This document shows positions 1-7,169 of a stretch of DNA of 19,768 nucleotides, one piece after another (position 1 is the first letter of the stretch; each line of letters starts with the position of its first letter). The notes below the pieces were generated by a model that was not told where the DNA came from, made no database searches, and was given only the letters and a program-made list of their open reading frames with translations. A program made the position numbers and the translations under genes. Source of the stretch: an uncultured Mucilaginibacter sp. GTDB lineage: Bacteria > Bacteroidota > Bacteroidia > Sphingobacteriales > Sphingobacteriaceae. The stretch is from contig NZ_CAMLOV010000103.1 of NCBI RefSeq assembly GCF_946481715.1, positions 1-19,768 on the forward strand, written 5' to 3'.

Positions 1-21
1 AAGCAGGTTGAGAAAGAAAAA

Positions 22-84
22 AATATCGAACACCCAATACTGAATTTCGAATAACGAAGGGAAAAAACTTCATTATTCGATATT
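22..84 (-). terminator. Inverted-repeat region after bioD, possible terminator
   Basis: Two overlapping dyads lie just downstream of the bioD stop. The inner one pairs 48-59 with 68-79, 12 bp with one mismatch around an 8-nt loop. The outer one pairs 22-30 (AATATCGAA) with 76-84 (TTCGATATT). Both use the right arm 76-79, so they are alternatives. In the bioD direction the outer stem is followed by a T run (plus-strand A tract 16-23), which would fit intrinsic termination, although its loop is long. The words TTCGA and CGAATAA recur within the region, so it also looks like a degenerate intergenic repeat. Positions 1-21 hold nothing else I recognise. Confidence 0.45.
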
Positions 85-88
85 ATTC

Positions 89-703
89 TTAAAATTTAAG
101 GTAACCGCCAGCCTCGGAAACGTTTAGTTGGTTAATTTCGGTTAAAACGGGTATCCTGCCTAAAAGCGGTACGCCTGTATAGGTGAGGATATACTCTTCA
201 GACGAAGCATCGGCATTACCATTGAAAATGATGCCTTTTATAGCAATGCCCCGCTGTTTCAGCATTTCTACCGATAACAGGGTGTGATTAATGCTGCCCA
301 AATAGTTTTGCGATACCAGCACCACTTCCGCATCAAGCTGTTTAATTAGGTCTATCATTAAAAAGTGATCGTTCAGCGGCACCATTAATCCGCCTGCGCC
401 TTCAATTACCAGGGTGTTATCAGTTTTTGGGGCGATAATAGTTTTCTCATCAATGCTTATGTTATCCAGCTTTGCCGATTTGTGGGGCGAGTAAGGTTGC
501 GTAAGCCGGTAAGCCTCGGGATGGAAAATGCTTTGGCTGTTTGATACGAGGCTGTGCACCGTCATGGTATCAGAGTTATGCAAGTCACCGGATTGGATAG
601 GCTTCCAGTAATCGGCTTTTAGTTTTTCTACAAGTATAGCAGCCACCAGCGTTTTGCCAATGCCTGTGCCAATACCGGTAATAAAAAGGGGTTTATTTGG
701 CAT
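89..703 (-). CDS. bioD: Dethiobiotin synthetase BioD
   Basis: BioD is an ATP-dependent cytosolic enzyme that closes the ureido ring of 7,8-diaminopelargonate with CO2 to give dethiobiotin, the penultimate step of biotin synthesis. The 204-residue protein has a P-loop at residues 10-18 (GIGTGIGKT, with K17) close to the N-terminus, and the family motif EGAGGLMVPL near residue 101. Length is slightly below the 220-230 residues usual for the family, as is common in Bacteroidota. The ATG at 703 lies 11 bases inside the end of bioF, so the two are probably translationally coupled and transcribed bioF then bioD. No bioA or bioB is visible in the window. The downstream dyad at 22-84 may end the transcript, which would leave the pair as a two-gene operon. 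Confidence 0.95.
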   Translation of the reverse strand: MPNKPLFITGIGTGIGKTLVAAILVEKLKADYWKPIQSGDLHNSDTMTVHSLVSNSQSIFHPEAYRLTQPYSPHKSAKLDNISIDEKTIIAPKTDNTLVIEGAGGLMVPLNDHFLMIDLIKQLDAEVVLVSQNYLGSINHTLLSVEMLKQRGIAIKGIIFNGNADASSEEYILTYTGVPLLGRIPVLTEINQLNVSEAGGYLKF

Positions 704-1829
704 GGAGGATGTTGTTTATAGCTGAAATAAGTGATGAGATCTGCTCCAAAGTATTAAACGAATGGATGCAGATCCTGATCCGTTCGGTTCCTGCGGGCAC
801 GGTTGGGCTATATATGGGGCGCACGTCAAAGCCGGCGGCCTGCAATCTCTCTGCCGCCTGCCTTGCTTTTTCGTTGCTATTCAGCACGATGCACTGGACA
901 GCACTATCGCTCGGCAACAGTGTGTATTCGCTGTTTATATCCAGCTTTTGCTTAAAAAAGGCTATGTGGCCGCGAAGGGTATTTATATCGCTTTCTGCAT
1001 CGGGCAATAGCGCATAAGCCATTTTTACGGCCGCCAGCTGATGAAAGGGGGCGGCCGTTGTATATATAAACGAGCGCGCAAAGTTGATCAGGTAATCCCG
1101 AAGTAAATTGCTTCCCAAAACGATGGCCCCGTGGCAGCCCAAAGCCTTTCCGAACGTTACAATACGGGCGAACACCCTGTCCTGTAAGCTCAGGTGAACC
1201 ATAAGCCCTGCAGGATAAAGCCCCACAGCATGCGCTTCATCTACAATTAAGTATGCACCGTATTGGCCGGCTAAAGCTAATATATCCGCAATAGGAGGGG
1301 TATCGCCATCCATGGAGTACACGCTTTCTATCACCACATAGCAAACGCCTTTAGCCTGCTTTAACTTACCCTCCAGGCTTTGCAAACTGTTATGGCGAAA
1401 GGTATACCGGTTGGCGTGGCTTAAGCGCGCACCGTCGATGATAGAGGCATGCACCAGTTCATCACAAATGATGGTATCGCCTTTTTGCGGAAGCGAGGAG
1501 AACAGTCCCGCATTAGCATCGTAACCCGAATTGAATATCAAGCCCGCTTCCGCCTGGTGGAATTTGGCTATATTCTGCTCCAGTTCTTCGGCATATTTTA
1601 AATTACCGGCTAACAGCCTCGAACCTGTAGAGCCGGTAAAACTGGTAGGGTAACGGGCAAGCTCCTGTTCGATACTTTCTTTAAGGTATCCTGAGCGTGC
1701 AAAACCCAGGTAATCGTTACTGCAAAAATCTATGAGGCTGTTCTCAGGCTTCAGGGTACGCAAAATACCCGCAGCTTTCCTGTCGCCCAGTTTGTCCCTC
1801 ATCAATGTTTCTGCCGATGTTGATTGCAT
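693..1829 (-). CDS. bioF: 8-amino-7-oxononanoate synthase BioF
   Basis: BioF is a pyridoxal-phosphate enzyme of the alpha-oxoamine synthase family that condenses L-alanine with pimeloyl-ACP or pimeloyl-CoA to give 8-amino-7-oxononanoate. The 378-residue protein shows the family signatures in order: FCSNDYLGFA near residue 36, the substrate-loop GSTGSRLLAGN, VDEAHAVG before the cofactor lysine, and TFGKALGCHGA containing the Schiff-base lysine K228. Length is normal. The ATG at 1829 is the only sensible start; it lies 14 bases beyond the strong terminator at 1844-1882, so bioF needs its own promoter or readthrough. I could not find a convincing TAnnTTTG box or a BirA operator in this short gap. 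It overlaps bioD by 11 bases. Confidence 0.95.
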   Translation of the reverse strand: MQSTSAETLMRDKLGDRKAAGILRTLKPENSLIDFCSNDYLGFARSGYLKESIEQELARYPTSFTGSTGSRLLAGNLKYAEELEQNIAKFHQAEAGLIFNSGYDANAGLFSSLPQKGDTIICDELVHASIIDGARLSHANRYTFRHNSLQSLEGKLKQAKGVCYVVIESVYSMDGDTPPIADILALAGQYGAYLIVDEAHAVGLYPAGLMVHLSLQDRVFARIVTFGKALGCHGAIVLGSNLLRDYLINFARSFIYTTAAPFHQLAAVKMAYALLPDAESDINTLRGHIAFFKQKLDINSEYTLLPSDSAVQCIVLNSNEKARQAAERLQAAGFDVRPIYSPTVPAGTERIRICIHSFNTLEQISSLISAINNILHAK

Positions 1830-1843
1830 TTTAAATTTTGGCT

Positions 1844-1882
1844 AAAATAAAAAAAGCGGCCCATCGCCGCTTCTTTTATTTT
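1844..1882 (-). terminator. Strong intrinsic terminator of the Spy-like gene
   Basis: A 17-bp stem with a single mismatch pairs 1844-1860 with 1866-1882 around the loop 1861-1865. The core is AAGCGGC/GCCGCTT and the outer part is an A-rich/T-rich duplex. Read on the minus strand, the GC core is followed by a T-rich tract, as expected just after the stop at 1893. The symmetry means it could also act on the other strand. It separates the upstream small gene from bioF. Confidence 0.85.
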
Positions 1883-1892
1883 CCTGAAAAAA

Positions 1893-2252
1893 TTATTTCT
1901 GTGGTGGGGCACCGCCACCGCCATTTTGCATGCGGGCACGCCTTTCGTCCATTTCTTTCTGCCATGCTGCAGCTTGTTCGGCTGTTAACAAAGCTTTTAC
2001 TTTATCGTTAGTGGCCTGCATTAACGGGCGGAAGGCAGACCTATCGGCACCTGCCGTACGCAAGCTATCTATTTGCTTGGTTTGCGCCTCGTAAAGGGCT
2101 GTAATTTTTGTTGCCTGGTCGTCGGTTAGTTTTAACGATTCTTTCATCGCTTTAACCCTGTCGGCAGCCGTCATTCTCATACCACCACCCTGCGCGCGGC
2201 TTACTGATGCAATCCCAATAAGGAAGCAGCAGATCAACATAATTTTTTTCAT
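1893..2252 (-). CDS. Spy/CpxP-like periplasmic protein
   Basis: This 119-residue protein starts with a signal peptide (KK, then a hydrophobic stretch to about residue 18, likely cleaved after A20). The mature part is charged, helical and contains two LTxxQ-type motifs, LTDDQ at 42-46 and LTAEQ at 89-93, the hallmark of the Spy/CpxP family of periplasmic chaperone or stress-sensor proteins. The tail is glycine and proline rich. Related short proteins are common in Bacteroidota and often poorly characterised, so the chaperone role is inferred from the motif and not from overall similarity to E. coli Spy. The gene stands alone, with a strong terminator after it and 213 bases of non-coding sequence before it. 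Confidence 0.7.
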   Translation of the reverse strand: MKKIMLICCFLIGIASVSRAQGGGMRMTAADRVKAMKESLKLTDDQATKITALYEAQTKQIDSLRTAGADRSAFRPLMQATNDKVKALLTAEQAAAWQKEMDERRARMQNGGGGAPPQK

Positions 2253-2346
2253 TTTTAAATTTTTAGTTTTTAATTGATGTTTTGATAAAGATAGTAACCA
2301 ATAGTTTAAGAACGATTGTGTAACTTAATTGTTGCCTTGGGTGGAA

Positions 2347-2370
2347 GTTGGAAGGTTGGAAGGTTGAAAC
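2347..2370. repeat. 8-bp tandem repeat of GTTGGAAG
   Basis: Three consecutive 8-base units occur here: GTTGGAAG, GTTGGAAG and the variant GTTGAAAC, with a partial unit before them. The longer word AAGGTTGGAAGG at 2352-2363 recurs on the minus strand at 16636-16647, and GGTTGGAA forms the arm of the terminator at 2408-2439. This resembles short lineage-specific intergenic words and not coding sequence. Confidence 0.6.
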
Positions 2371-2407
2371 GTTCACAAAAAGTGTAAAAGATTGGGCCGG
2401 TAATAAA

Positions 2408-2439
2408 AAAGGTTGGAACATTATGATGTTCCAACCTTT
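2408..2439 (-). terminator. Perfect 14-bp hairpin terminator after the XRE-S24 gene
   Basis: Bases 2408-2421 pair perfectly with 2426-2439 around a 4-nt loop (tatg). On the minus strand the hairpin is followed by TTTTTTATTA, the reverse complement of the A-rich sequence at 2401-2410. It sits 26 bases past the stop of the repressor gene, which fits an intrinsic terminator for that gene. Confidence 0.85.
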
Positions 2440-2465
2440 CCACTTTAAGACTTTCGGCTAATTAA

Positions 2466-3236
2466 TTAATTTCCTTTTAACCCTGCTATCGAGCGCTGCA
2501 TCTGGGCCATCATGCTGGTGAGGCTTTCCATGGTAGGCTCGGGTGTTGGCATAGGCATATGGGTAGATATATAGGCTTTAGCTTTCCAAATCTCTAAAAC
2601 ATCTTCGCCGTTTATATCGTATGGCTCGTAAACGGGGTTATCTGATACCAGCTTCAGTTTTTTGTTCTCTTTAAATTTATTACCGGCACGTTTATAAACA
2701 ACGCCATCACTTTTCGAAACAATAACATAGGTTTCGCCTGCCTTTACATCGGCCCAGTTCTCCTGGTATTCGCCTATGATAATAGTACCCGACTGCAGCG
2801 GCAGCATCGAATCTCCTTTTATCTCGAACCCGCGGAAGGTACCCTGCTTAAACATAGGCAGGTACAGTTTTGGCAAGGCGGCCACATATTCGGTATCGGC
2901 GTAGCCATTTAAATAACCCGCGCTTGCCTTCATGGGCACTAATTCTATATTTTCGTTATCATCCTTATCTACCGAAATACTAAGCACCCGCAGGTTGGCC
3001 GGGTTGCCTTTTGGCTTCGGCGCCCACTTCTCATCAATGGTTTCATTGATGAAATCATCAATAGACACATCAAAGAACAATGCTAAATTTTTTAGTAGCT
3101 CGTATTTGGGTTCTGCACGCTCTTCTTCATATGCACCTACTAATGAGCGTTTTATGCCTACCTGGTCTGCAAATTGTTGTTGGGTTAAACCTTTCTTTTT
3201 GCGGAGAAACTTAATATTTTGTGAAATATTTGCCAT
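2466..3236 (-). CDS. XRE-family repressor with S24 (LexA/cI-like) peptidase domain
   Basis: The N-terminal helix-turn-helix runs from ISQNIKFLRKKKGLTQQQFADQVGIK through about residue 60. The C-terminal half is an S24 domain with the serine motif KGDSMLP (S143 from the chosen start) and the lysine in VVYKR (K182). Between the domains lies KASAGYLNGY, whose Ala-Gly bond (106-107) is at the place where cI and LexA cleave themselves, so all elements for self-cleavage are present. The open frame extends to an ATG at 3278, but I chose the ATG at 3236 (256 residues). It places the dyad 3246-3268 upstream of the gene and starts directly at MANISQN, as such repressors usually do. It resembles phage-type repressors more than the SOS LexA, whose N-terminus is a winged helix. 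Divergent from the GIY-YIG-like gene, probably with shared regulation. Confidence 0.85.
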   Translation of the reverse strand: MANISQNIKFLRKKKGLTQQQFADQVGIKRSLVGAYEEERAEPKYELLKNLALFFDVSIDDFINETIDEKWAPKPKGNPANLRVLSISVDKDDNENIELVPMKASAGYLNGYADTEYVAALPKLYLPMFKQGTFRGFEIKGDSMLPLQSGTIIIGEYQENWADVKAGETYVIVSKSDGVVYKRAGNKFKENKKLKLVSDNPVYEPYDINGEDVLEIWKAKAYISTHMPMPTPEPTMESLTSMMAQMQRSIAGLKGN

Positions 3237-3245
3237 AAAATTTGG

Positions 3246-3291
3246 AATTGCTAAATTTATTAGTAATTTTATGCTCATAAAGTTAGTAATT
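3246..3291. promoter_or_regulatory. Operator-like repeats between divergent genes
   Basis: AATTGCTAA (3246-3254) and TTAGTAATT (3260-3268) form an imperfect palindrome, 8 of 9 positions with a 5-base spacer. The half-site TTAGTAATT recurs exactly at 3283-3291, 23 bases further on, about two helical turns. The sites lie between the repressor start at 3236 and the GIY-YIG-like start at 3321. This is the arrangement expected for autoregulation by a dimeric XRE repressor, but the region is AT-rich and chance cannot be excluded. Confidence 0.5.
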
Positions 3292-3320
3292 ATTTTTTAA
3301 CCGGCAAATTTTTTTATCAA

Positions 3321-3686
3321 ATGAAGAGGTTCGTTTATATCATCACCGACAGGAACAGGAAAAATTTACATGTAGGCATGTGCTCAGACCTGTTAAAAAC
3401 GCTAAAATTTTATGGCGAAATGCCTACGCTTTTTTTTGATAGCGCACAGCAGTTAAACCGTTTGGTTTATTTTGAAGAGATAAATACCGAGGAGCAGGCC
3501 ATGGAGCGTTTTAAACAGGTAAGCACCTTTACCCGCCCGCAAAAAGAAAAAATGATACGCCCTGTTAACCCGGATTGGATTGACCTTACTATAGGCTTAA
3601 ATTACGAAAGCGGCCAAAAAGTAAGGCCATCCGTTTTCAGCGGACGGCCTTCAATACAGCCTGCGCGCAGGGCGGTTACTTTTTAA
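3321..3686 (+). CDS. Degenerate GIY-YIG domain protein
   Basis: The 121-residue protein follows the layout of small YhbQ/URI-type GIY-YIG proteins. VYI at 5-7 stands for GIY and HVG at 17-19 for YIG. Then come CSDLLKTLKFY, LVYFEEINTEEQAMERFKQV and the closing NPDWIDLT. Key catalytic positions look lost. The arginine expected after SDL (usually SDLxxR) is replaced within LLKTLK, and the glutamate usual in REKQ aligns with phenylalanine in RFKQ. It may therefore bind nucleic acid without cutting, or do something else. The last roughly 20 residues (from about 101) are encoded by the terminator hairpin of the convergent msrB and have no domain-like look. The gene is divergent from an S24 repressor and overlaps the 3' end of msrB by 11 bases. 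Confidence 0.65.
   Translation: MKRFVYIITDRNRKNLHVGMCSDLLKTLKFYGEMPTLFFDSAQQLNRLVYFEEINTEEQAMERFKQVSTFTRPQKEKMIRPVNPDWIDLTIGLNYESGQKVRPSVFSGRPSIQPARRAVTF
3616..3651 (-). terminator. msrB terminator embedded in the convergent gene
   Basis: Bases 3623-3633 pair with 3641-3651 (AAGGCCATCCG with CGGACGGCCTT, one mismatch) around a 7-nt loop. On the minus strand this hairpin is followed by a short T run, the reverse complement of AAAAA at 3616-3620. It begins 24 bases past the msrB stop codon. The whole structure lies inside the coding sequence of the plus-strand GIY-YIG-like gene. Confidence 0.65.
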
Positions 3687-4164
3687 TAAATTTTAATGCG
3701 CCCGAGTTCATGCAGAAACGTTTGCCGCCGCGGTCGGCAGGGCCGTCGTCAAACACATGGCCCAGGTGCAGCCCGGTACTTTTTTCGATAACCTCGTCGC
3801 GGCTCATACCGTAGCTGTTATCGGTTACAATTTCTATTTTGCCGGCATCCACTGCTTTTACAAAGCTTGGCCAGCCGGTGCCGCTTTCATACTTATCTGC
3901 CGAGCTGAATAGTACATCGCCTGTAGCAGCGCTTACGTAAACCCCTTTTTCGTGGTTAGCGTAATATTCGTTCTTAAAAGGCGGCTCGGTGCCGCTCTCC
4001 ACCATAATATGGTATTGGTTTGGCGTTAACACTTTTTTCCACTCGGTTGCCGGTTTGCTTTTAGGGCGGTTTGCCTGTTGTTTTTTTGTTTGCCCGTTAA
4101 TATTCTGGCAGCCAATAGCGCCGAATATGCTGATGATCAGTATGGCTAAAATCGTTTTTTTCAT
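3676..4164 (-). CDS. msrB: Lipoprotein peptide-methionine (R)-S-oxide reductase MsrB
   Basis: MsrB reduces the R form of methionine sulfoxide in proteins. The 162-residue product has a lipoprotein signal with the lipobox ending in IGC at C19, so the enzyme should be anchored outside the inner membrane, acting in the periplasm. The MsrB fold is complete: WKKVLTPNQYHIM, the substrate loop GTGWPSF, GLHLGHVFDDGP and RFCMNSGALKF with catalytic C151. The Cys pairs that bind zinc in some MsrB proteins are absent. The usual resolving cysteine is replaced too (GTGWPSF instead of GCGWPSF), leaving C151 as the only cysteine besides the lipidated one. Reduction of its sulfenic acid must use thioredoxin-like partners directly. 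It overlaps the convergent GIY-YIG-like gene by 11 bases. Confidence 0.93.
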   Translation of the reverse strand: MKKTILAILIISIFGAIGCQNINGQTKKQQANRPKSKPATEWKKVLTPNQYHIMVESGTEPPFKNEYYANHEKGVYVSAATGDVLFSSADKYESGTGWPSFVKAVDAGKIEIVTDNSYGMSRDEVIEKSTGLHLGHVFDDGPADRGGKRFCMNSGALKFIKK

Positions 4165-4337
4165 TTTCTTTCTTCTTCCTTTTGTATCGGTTGTTAGCTA
4201 TTTTGTAATTCGCTTTCCTACCCTAAATTTACGAAATATAGCGCTAAAGCGATTGTCATCTATTGGTCGTATTAACGAGCCATTCCTTTCAATAGTTTTT
4301 GCTTTATTAAGCAGAAAAGGTTGCAATGATATGCTGG

Positions 4338-7088
4338 TTACTTCCACTTGCTTATCCGTTGGTTTTTTGGAATGAATTCGGAAGCAAGCGAAGCAAGCCT
4401 TGATTTCACCAGCATCTTTCGGCCTTCAACTGTTCGCGTATAAATCAATTCGCAGGTGCCAACGTGTTTTTCCCACTGCCGCGCAAAATAGGTAGCGAAA
4501 TCTTTGTTACGCGCAATGTATTCGGGCACCGCATGGAAATCTTTTTGTTTTATAAAACGCGCCAATAAACTTTTTCTTACTATTACGTATTTGGGGTTAT
4601 CTATGGGGGCAATTATCTCCTGCAGCATATTTATAAATGCCGAACTTTCGTAGGTAGAACCGCCTCTTAAATGGCAATCAATAGTACCAAATTTATCAAG
4701 CGCCGCAACGACATTAAGGCGGGCTGTCTCCGTTTTTACCATACCCAATTTAGCCATTGTGCTTAAAAGGGCCTCGCCAATTTGTTGGAGGTCTTTGGCA
4801 ATGTCGCGGTACCTTATATATAGATTAAAGGCTTTATAAGCCAGCCTCCCAAATAGTAAAAATCCTATTGATACAATAACACCTAAAACGATGTACAAAT
4901 CTGTCAAACTTTTAACGTTTTTTAATCCCCGTGGTAGCGCCTCTACCATTACTAGTAAATAATCCATTAAACCGAAGGCAAGCGCGGCAGTTAAATGAGC
5001 AATAGTTTTGTTGAGGTATAGTTGGGTAACTACTTTATGGCCCCGTGTATCGGGGAAAGGTACGCTGATTTCATCCACCAGGTACGAACCGCAATCAAGT
5101 GCATTTTGCCATTTGTTCTTTAAACCTTCCCTATCGGCGGCGGCAAGCATGGTTTTTTGGTTTGTCTCATCCATTGTAACAGGTGAAGCAATGTTTAACA
5201 AGTGAAGCCTATCAATGCCATTTTCGATAGTTGAATTATCAGAAACGCCCACAAAACATTTAAACCGTTTTTGCAACATTTCAAAATCGGCCCCACCAGT
5301 AAATGAGCTTGTATCTAAACAGCACAAATGCCAAATGTTCCCGGTTTTTCCGATAAAATCATTTTGCGTTCTTATCGCCCTTCCGCGCATTTGGTTAGAT
5401 AAAACAAAAGACCCTACAACACTGGCAAGGATAAGGCTGTTTATCGAGGGGGCGTCCCATCCTTCACCAAGCAATGATTTTGTTCCTACCAGCGCATTAA
5501 TTTCGCCCTCCTCAAATAATTGCGTTACAATATTTACAACATCATTTTTTAACTGGGCACATTCCTCTATTAGCACAAAGTCCTCGTCTACGGGTAACGA
5601 ATTACAAACCACGTTCCTGATACCTAACACGTTCAATTTCGTCAAAAAAACCGGATGGGCACTTTTGGGTATAATAACCACCGAGCCGGTTAGTACGCCT
5701 ATTTTAAGGTTTTCATTTTTGTTGCGCCTAAGTTTTTCAAAAATGGGGACGATGCCAATTTTGTTTAACTCTGGTAAGATGCCCGAATTTTTGCCATAAA
5801 ATTCAGTTCGTATAAAATCGGTTAAAACAACAAGCCGTAGCGAAGCTCCTAATTGGCTATGCTCAAAATCTACTATACGTGCTATGCTATTTAATTTGCT
5901 TATGCTTGAGGTTAAAGAGCCGATAACACTTTTATTTCCCTCAAAATTTATCCGGCGGTTTTCTATGGCACCACACCTGCGGAGGTCCGATTCAAGTTGT
6001 ACCCGGTGATCGTTAAATAATTTGAACCCCTCCTTGTCTTTATACAAATAAAAGTCCAGCAGCGTTTCGGCCCAGCTATAGTCAAATGCGGGTGTCCTCG
6101 GATTTTTATCGCCAATAACTTCAAGGTAGCTTTCGGGAATGGCTTTGCCGCAAGCGTTTAAGAATATTAAACAAGCAGAGTAACACGATAAGTTGCTGTA
6201 TATCCAGTCCAGGTTGTCCAGAGGGGATATCCATGCCGGGTGAGATTCTATCGCTTCGATAAGTGTTTTATCGTTTTTGAGGGCACTGAAAGCATTTTCG
6301 ATGTTTTTACGAAAAGTAGCAATATTACTTAATTCGCTATCAGTGGGTTTAGATAGGTAAACATAATCCTGATGGGGGCACAAGTCGCCTTCTATTACCA
6401 GTTCAGGTACCGATATCTCAACATTTATTGGCCCGTTAAGTTCCATATACCGCTGCCATTCGTTAGGCGTAACATCATAAGGCGGGGTCGCCGTTAACCC
6501 GATAATGACTGGGGTAAGGCGCTCTTTTATTTTTATTAACGTTTGCCACCATTCGTTTTTTAAATGGTGGGCTTCATCGGCCACTATTGTGCCTACCCCG
6601 TGGTTTTTTAACAGGAGAATAATATTCTCCAGATTTTGATTTTGCGCCGCCCGGGGCGGTTCGTCAATATTTAATTCCTCGTTTTCATCGTCAACATCCT
6701 TGGCTTTTATATTGTTACACGCCGCATGTAAACCCTGGTAAGTGGCTATGGTTAAAAAGGCAGGCTTTCGTATATCGCGCGAGATCCAATCCGGAGGTGT
6801 ATCGGTTTGGAGGAACGAGCTGCACATTTTTTGGATCCACTGATTGCGGATTGCAATAGTAGGGGCAAGTATCAGTGTTGGCCGGTTAACCTTTATTGCT
6901 GCCTGAAGGCCGAGTATCGTTTTGCCCGAGCCGGGCGGGGCAATGACGTGTAAGTGCCCATCTATAAGATAGTCATCCAGGTTGTCCAACACCCGTTGCT
7001 GATATTTACGCCAGGAATGTTTAAACTTAATGTTACTCGGAAATGTCTCCAAAAGGATTGTTGCTTTAACGGCTGAAAAAAAGGCCAA
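4338..7088 (-). CDS. Large SF2 (DEAH) helicase with membrane segments
   Basis: Numbering is from a TTG at 7088, and there is no in-frame ATG before the helicase core. The SF2 motifs are complete: WRKYQQRVL (26-34), Walker A APPGSGKT (50-57), DEAH (171-174), TAT in GLTATPP (199-201), GTKSLLGEGWDAP (535-547) and QMRGRAIR (566-573). After the helicase core come a hydrophobic stretch around 697-715 and a clear membrane-type helix at about 731-747, then a roughly 150-residue basic C-terminal domain (YVIVRKSLLARFI onwards) that I cannot name. It resembles proteins annotated as DEAD/DEAH helicase or type III restriction subunit R, but there is no methylase or nuclease partner. The true start may be TTG 7088, TTG 7052 or another non-ATG codon. 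Role unknown; a defence or nucleic-acid surveillance function is conjecture. Confidence 0.85.
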   Translation of the reverse strand: MAFFSAVKATILLETFPSNIKFKHSWRKYQQRVLDNLDDYLIDGHLHVIAPPGSGKTILGLQAAIKVNRPTLILAPTIAIRNQWIQKMCSSFLQTDTPPDWISRDIRKPAFLTIATYQGLHAACNNIKAKDVDDENEELNIDEPPRAAQNQNLENIILLLKNHGVGTIVADEAHHLKNEWWQTLIKIKERLTPVIIGLTATPPYDVTPNEWQRYMELNGPINVEISVPELVIEGDLCPHQDYVYLSKPTDSELSNIATFRKNIENAFSALKNDKTLIEAIESHPAWISPLDNLDWIYSNLSCYSACLIFLNACGKAIPESYLEVIGDKNPRTPAFDYSWAETLLDFYLYKDKEGFKLFNDHRVQLESDLRRCGAIENRRINFEGNKSVIGSLTSSISKLNSIARIVDFEHSQLGASLRLVVLTDFIRTEFYGKNSGILPELNKIGIVPIFEKLRRNKNENLKIGVLTGSVVIIPKSAHPVFLTKLNVLGIRNVVCNSLPVDEDFVLIEECAQLKNDVVNIVTQLFEEGEINALVGTKSLLGEGWDAPSINSLILASVVGSFVLSNQMRGRAIRTQNDFIGKTGNIWHLCCLDTSSFTGGADFEMLQKRFKCFVGVSDNSTIENGIDRLHLLNIASPVTMDETNQKTMLAAADREGLKNKWQNALDCGSYLVDEISVPFPDTRGHKVVTQLYLNKTIAHLTAALAFGLMDYLLVMVEALPRGLKNVKSLTDLYIVLGVIVSIGFLLFGRLAYKAFNLYIRYRDIAKDLQQIGEALLSTMAKLGMVKTETARLNVVAALDKFGTIDCHLRGGSTYESSAFINMLQEIIAPIDNPKYVIVRKSLLARFIKQKDFHAVPEYIARNKDFATYFARQWEKHVGTCELIYTRTVEGRKMLVKSRLASLASEFIPKNQRISKWK

Positions 7089-7109
7089 AGCAGTTAACGC
7101 TCCGGCCTT
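7076..7109 (-). terminator. Terminator of the propeller/Omp85 gene, reaching into the helicase start
   Basis: Bases 7081-7091 pair with 7099-7109 around the loop 7092-7098. In the minus-strand transcript the 11-bp stem is complete, with two G-U pairs. On the plus strand these would be A-C mismatches, so the structure belongs to the minus direction. It is followed on that strand by seven T (7076-7082). The proposed TTG start of the helicase (7086-7088) lies inside the hairpin arm. Confidence 0.8.
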
Positions 7110-7138
7110 CTTTATGCAATTTTAAAATGTTGATGCTA

Positions 7139-7164
7139 TCTCAAATCTCACGTCTCAAATCTCA
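7139..7164. repeat. Direct repeat of TCTCAAATCTCA
   Basis: The 12-base word TCTCAAATCTCA occurs at 7139-7150 and again at 7153-7164, separated by CG, directly downstream of the stop codon of the propeller/barrel gene. Each unit itself contains TCTCA twice. From memory such phrases are frequent between genes in this family of bacteria; I could not check that here. Confidence 0.6.
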
Positions 7165-7169
7165 TTACC

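Noticed and set aside
2466..3236. The S24 protein as the SOS regulator LexA
   Set aside because: Its N-terminus is an XRE helix-turn-helix and not the LexA winged helix; only the C-terminal peptidase is shared.
4338..7088. Helicase as the R subunit of a type III restriction system
   Set aside because: No Mod methylase is adjacent and no nuclease motif is recognisable after the helicase core; the C-terminal part has membrane segments instead.
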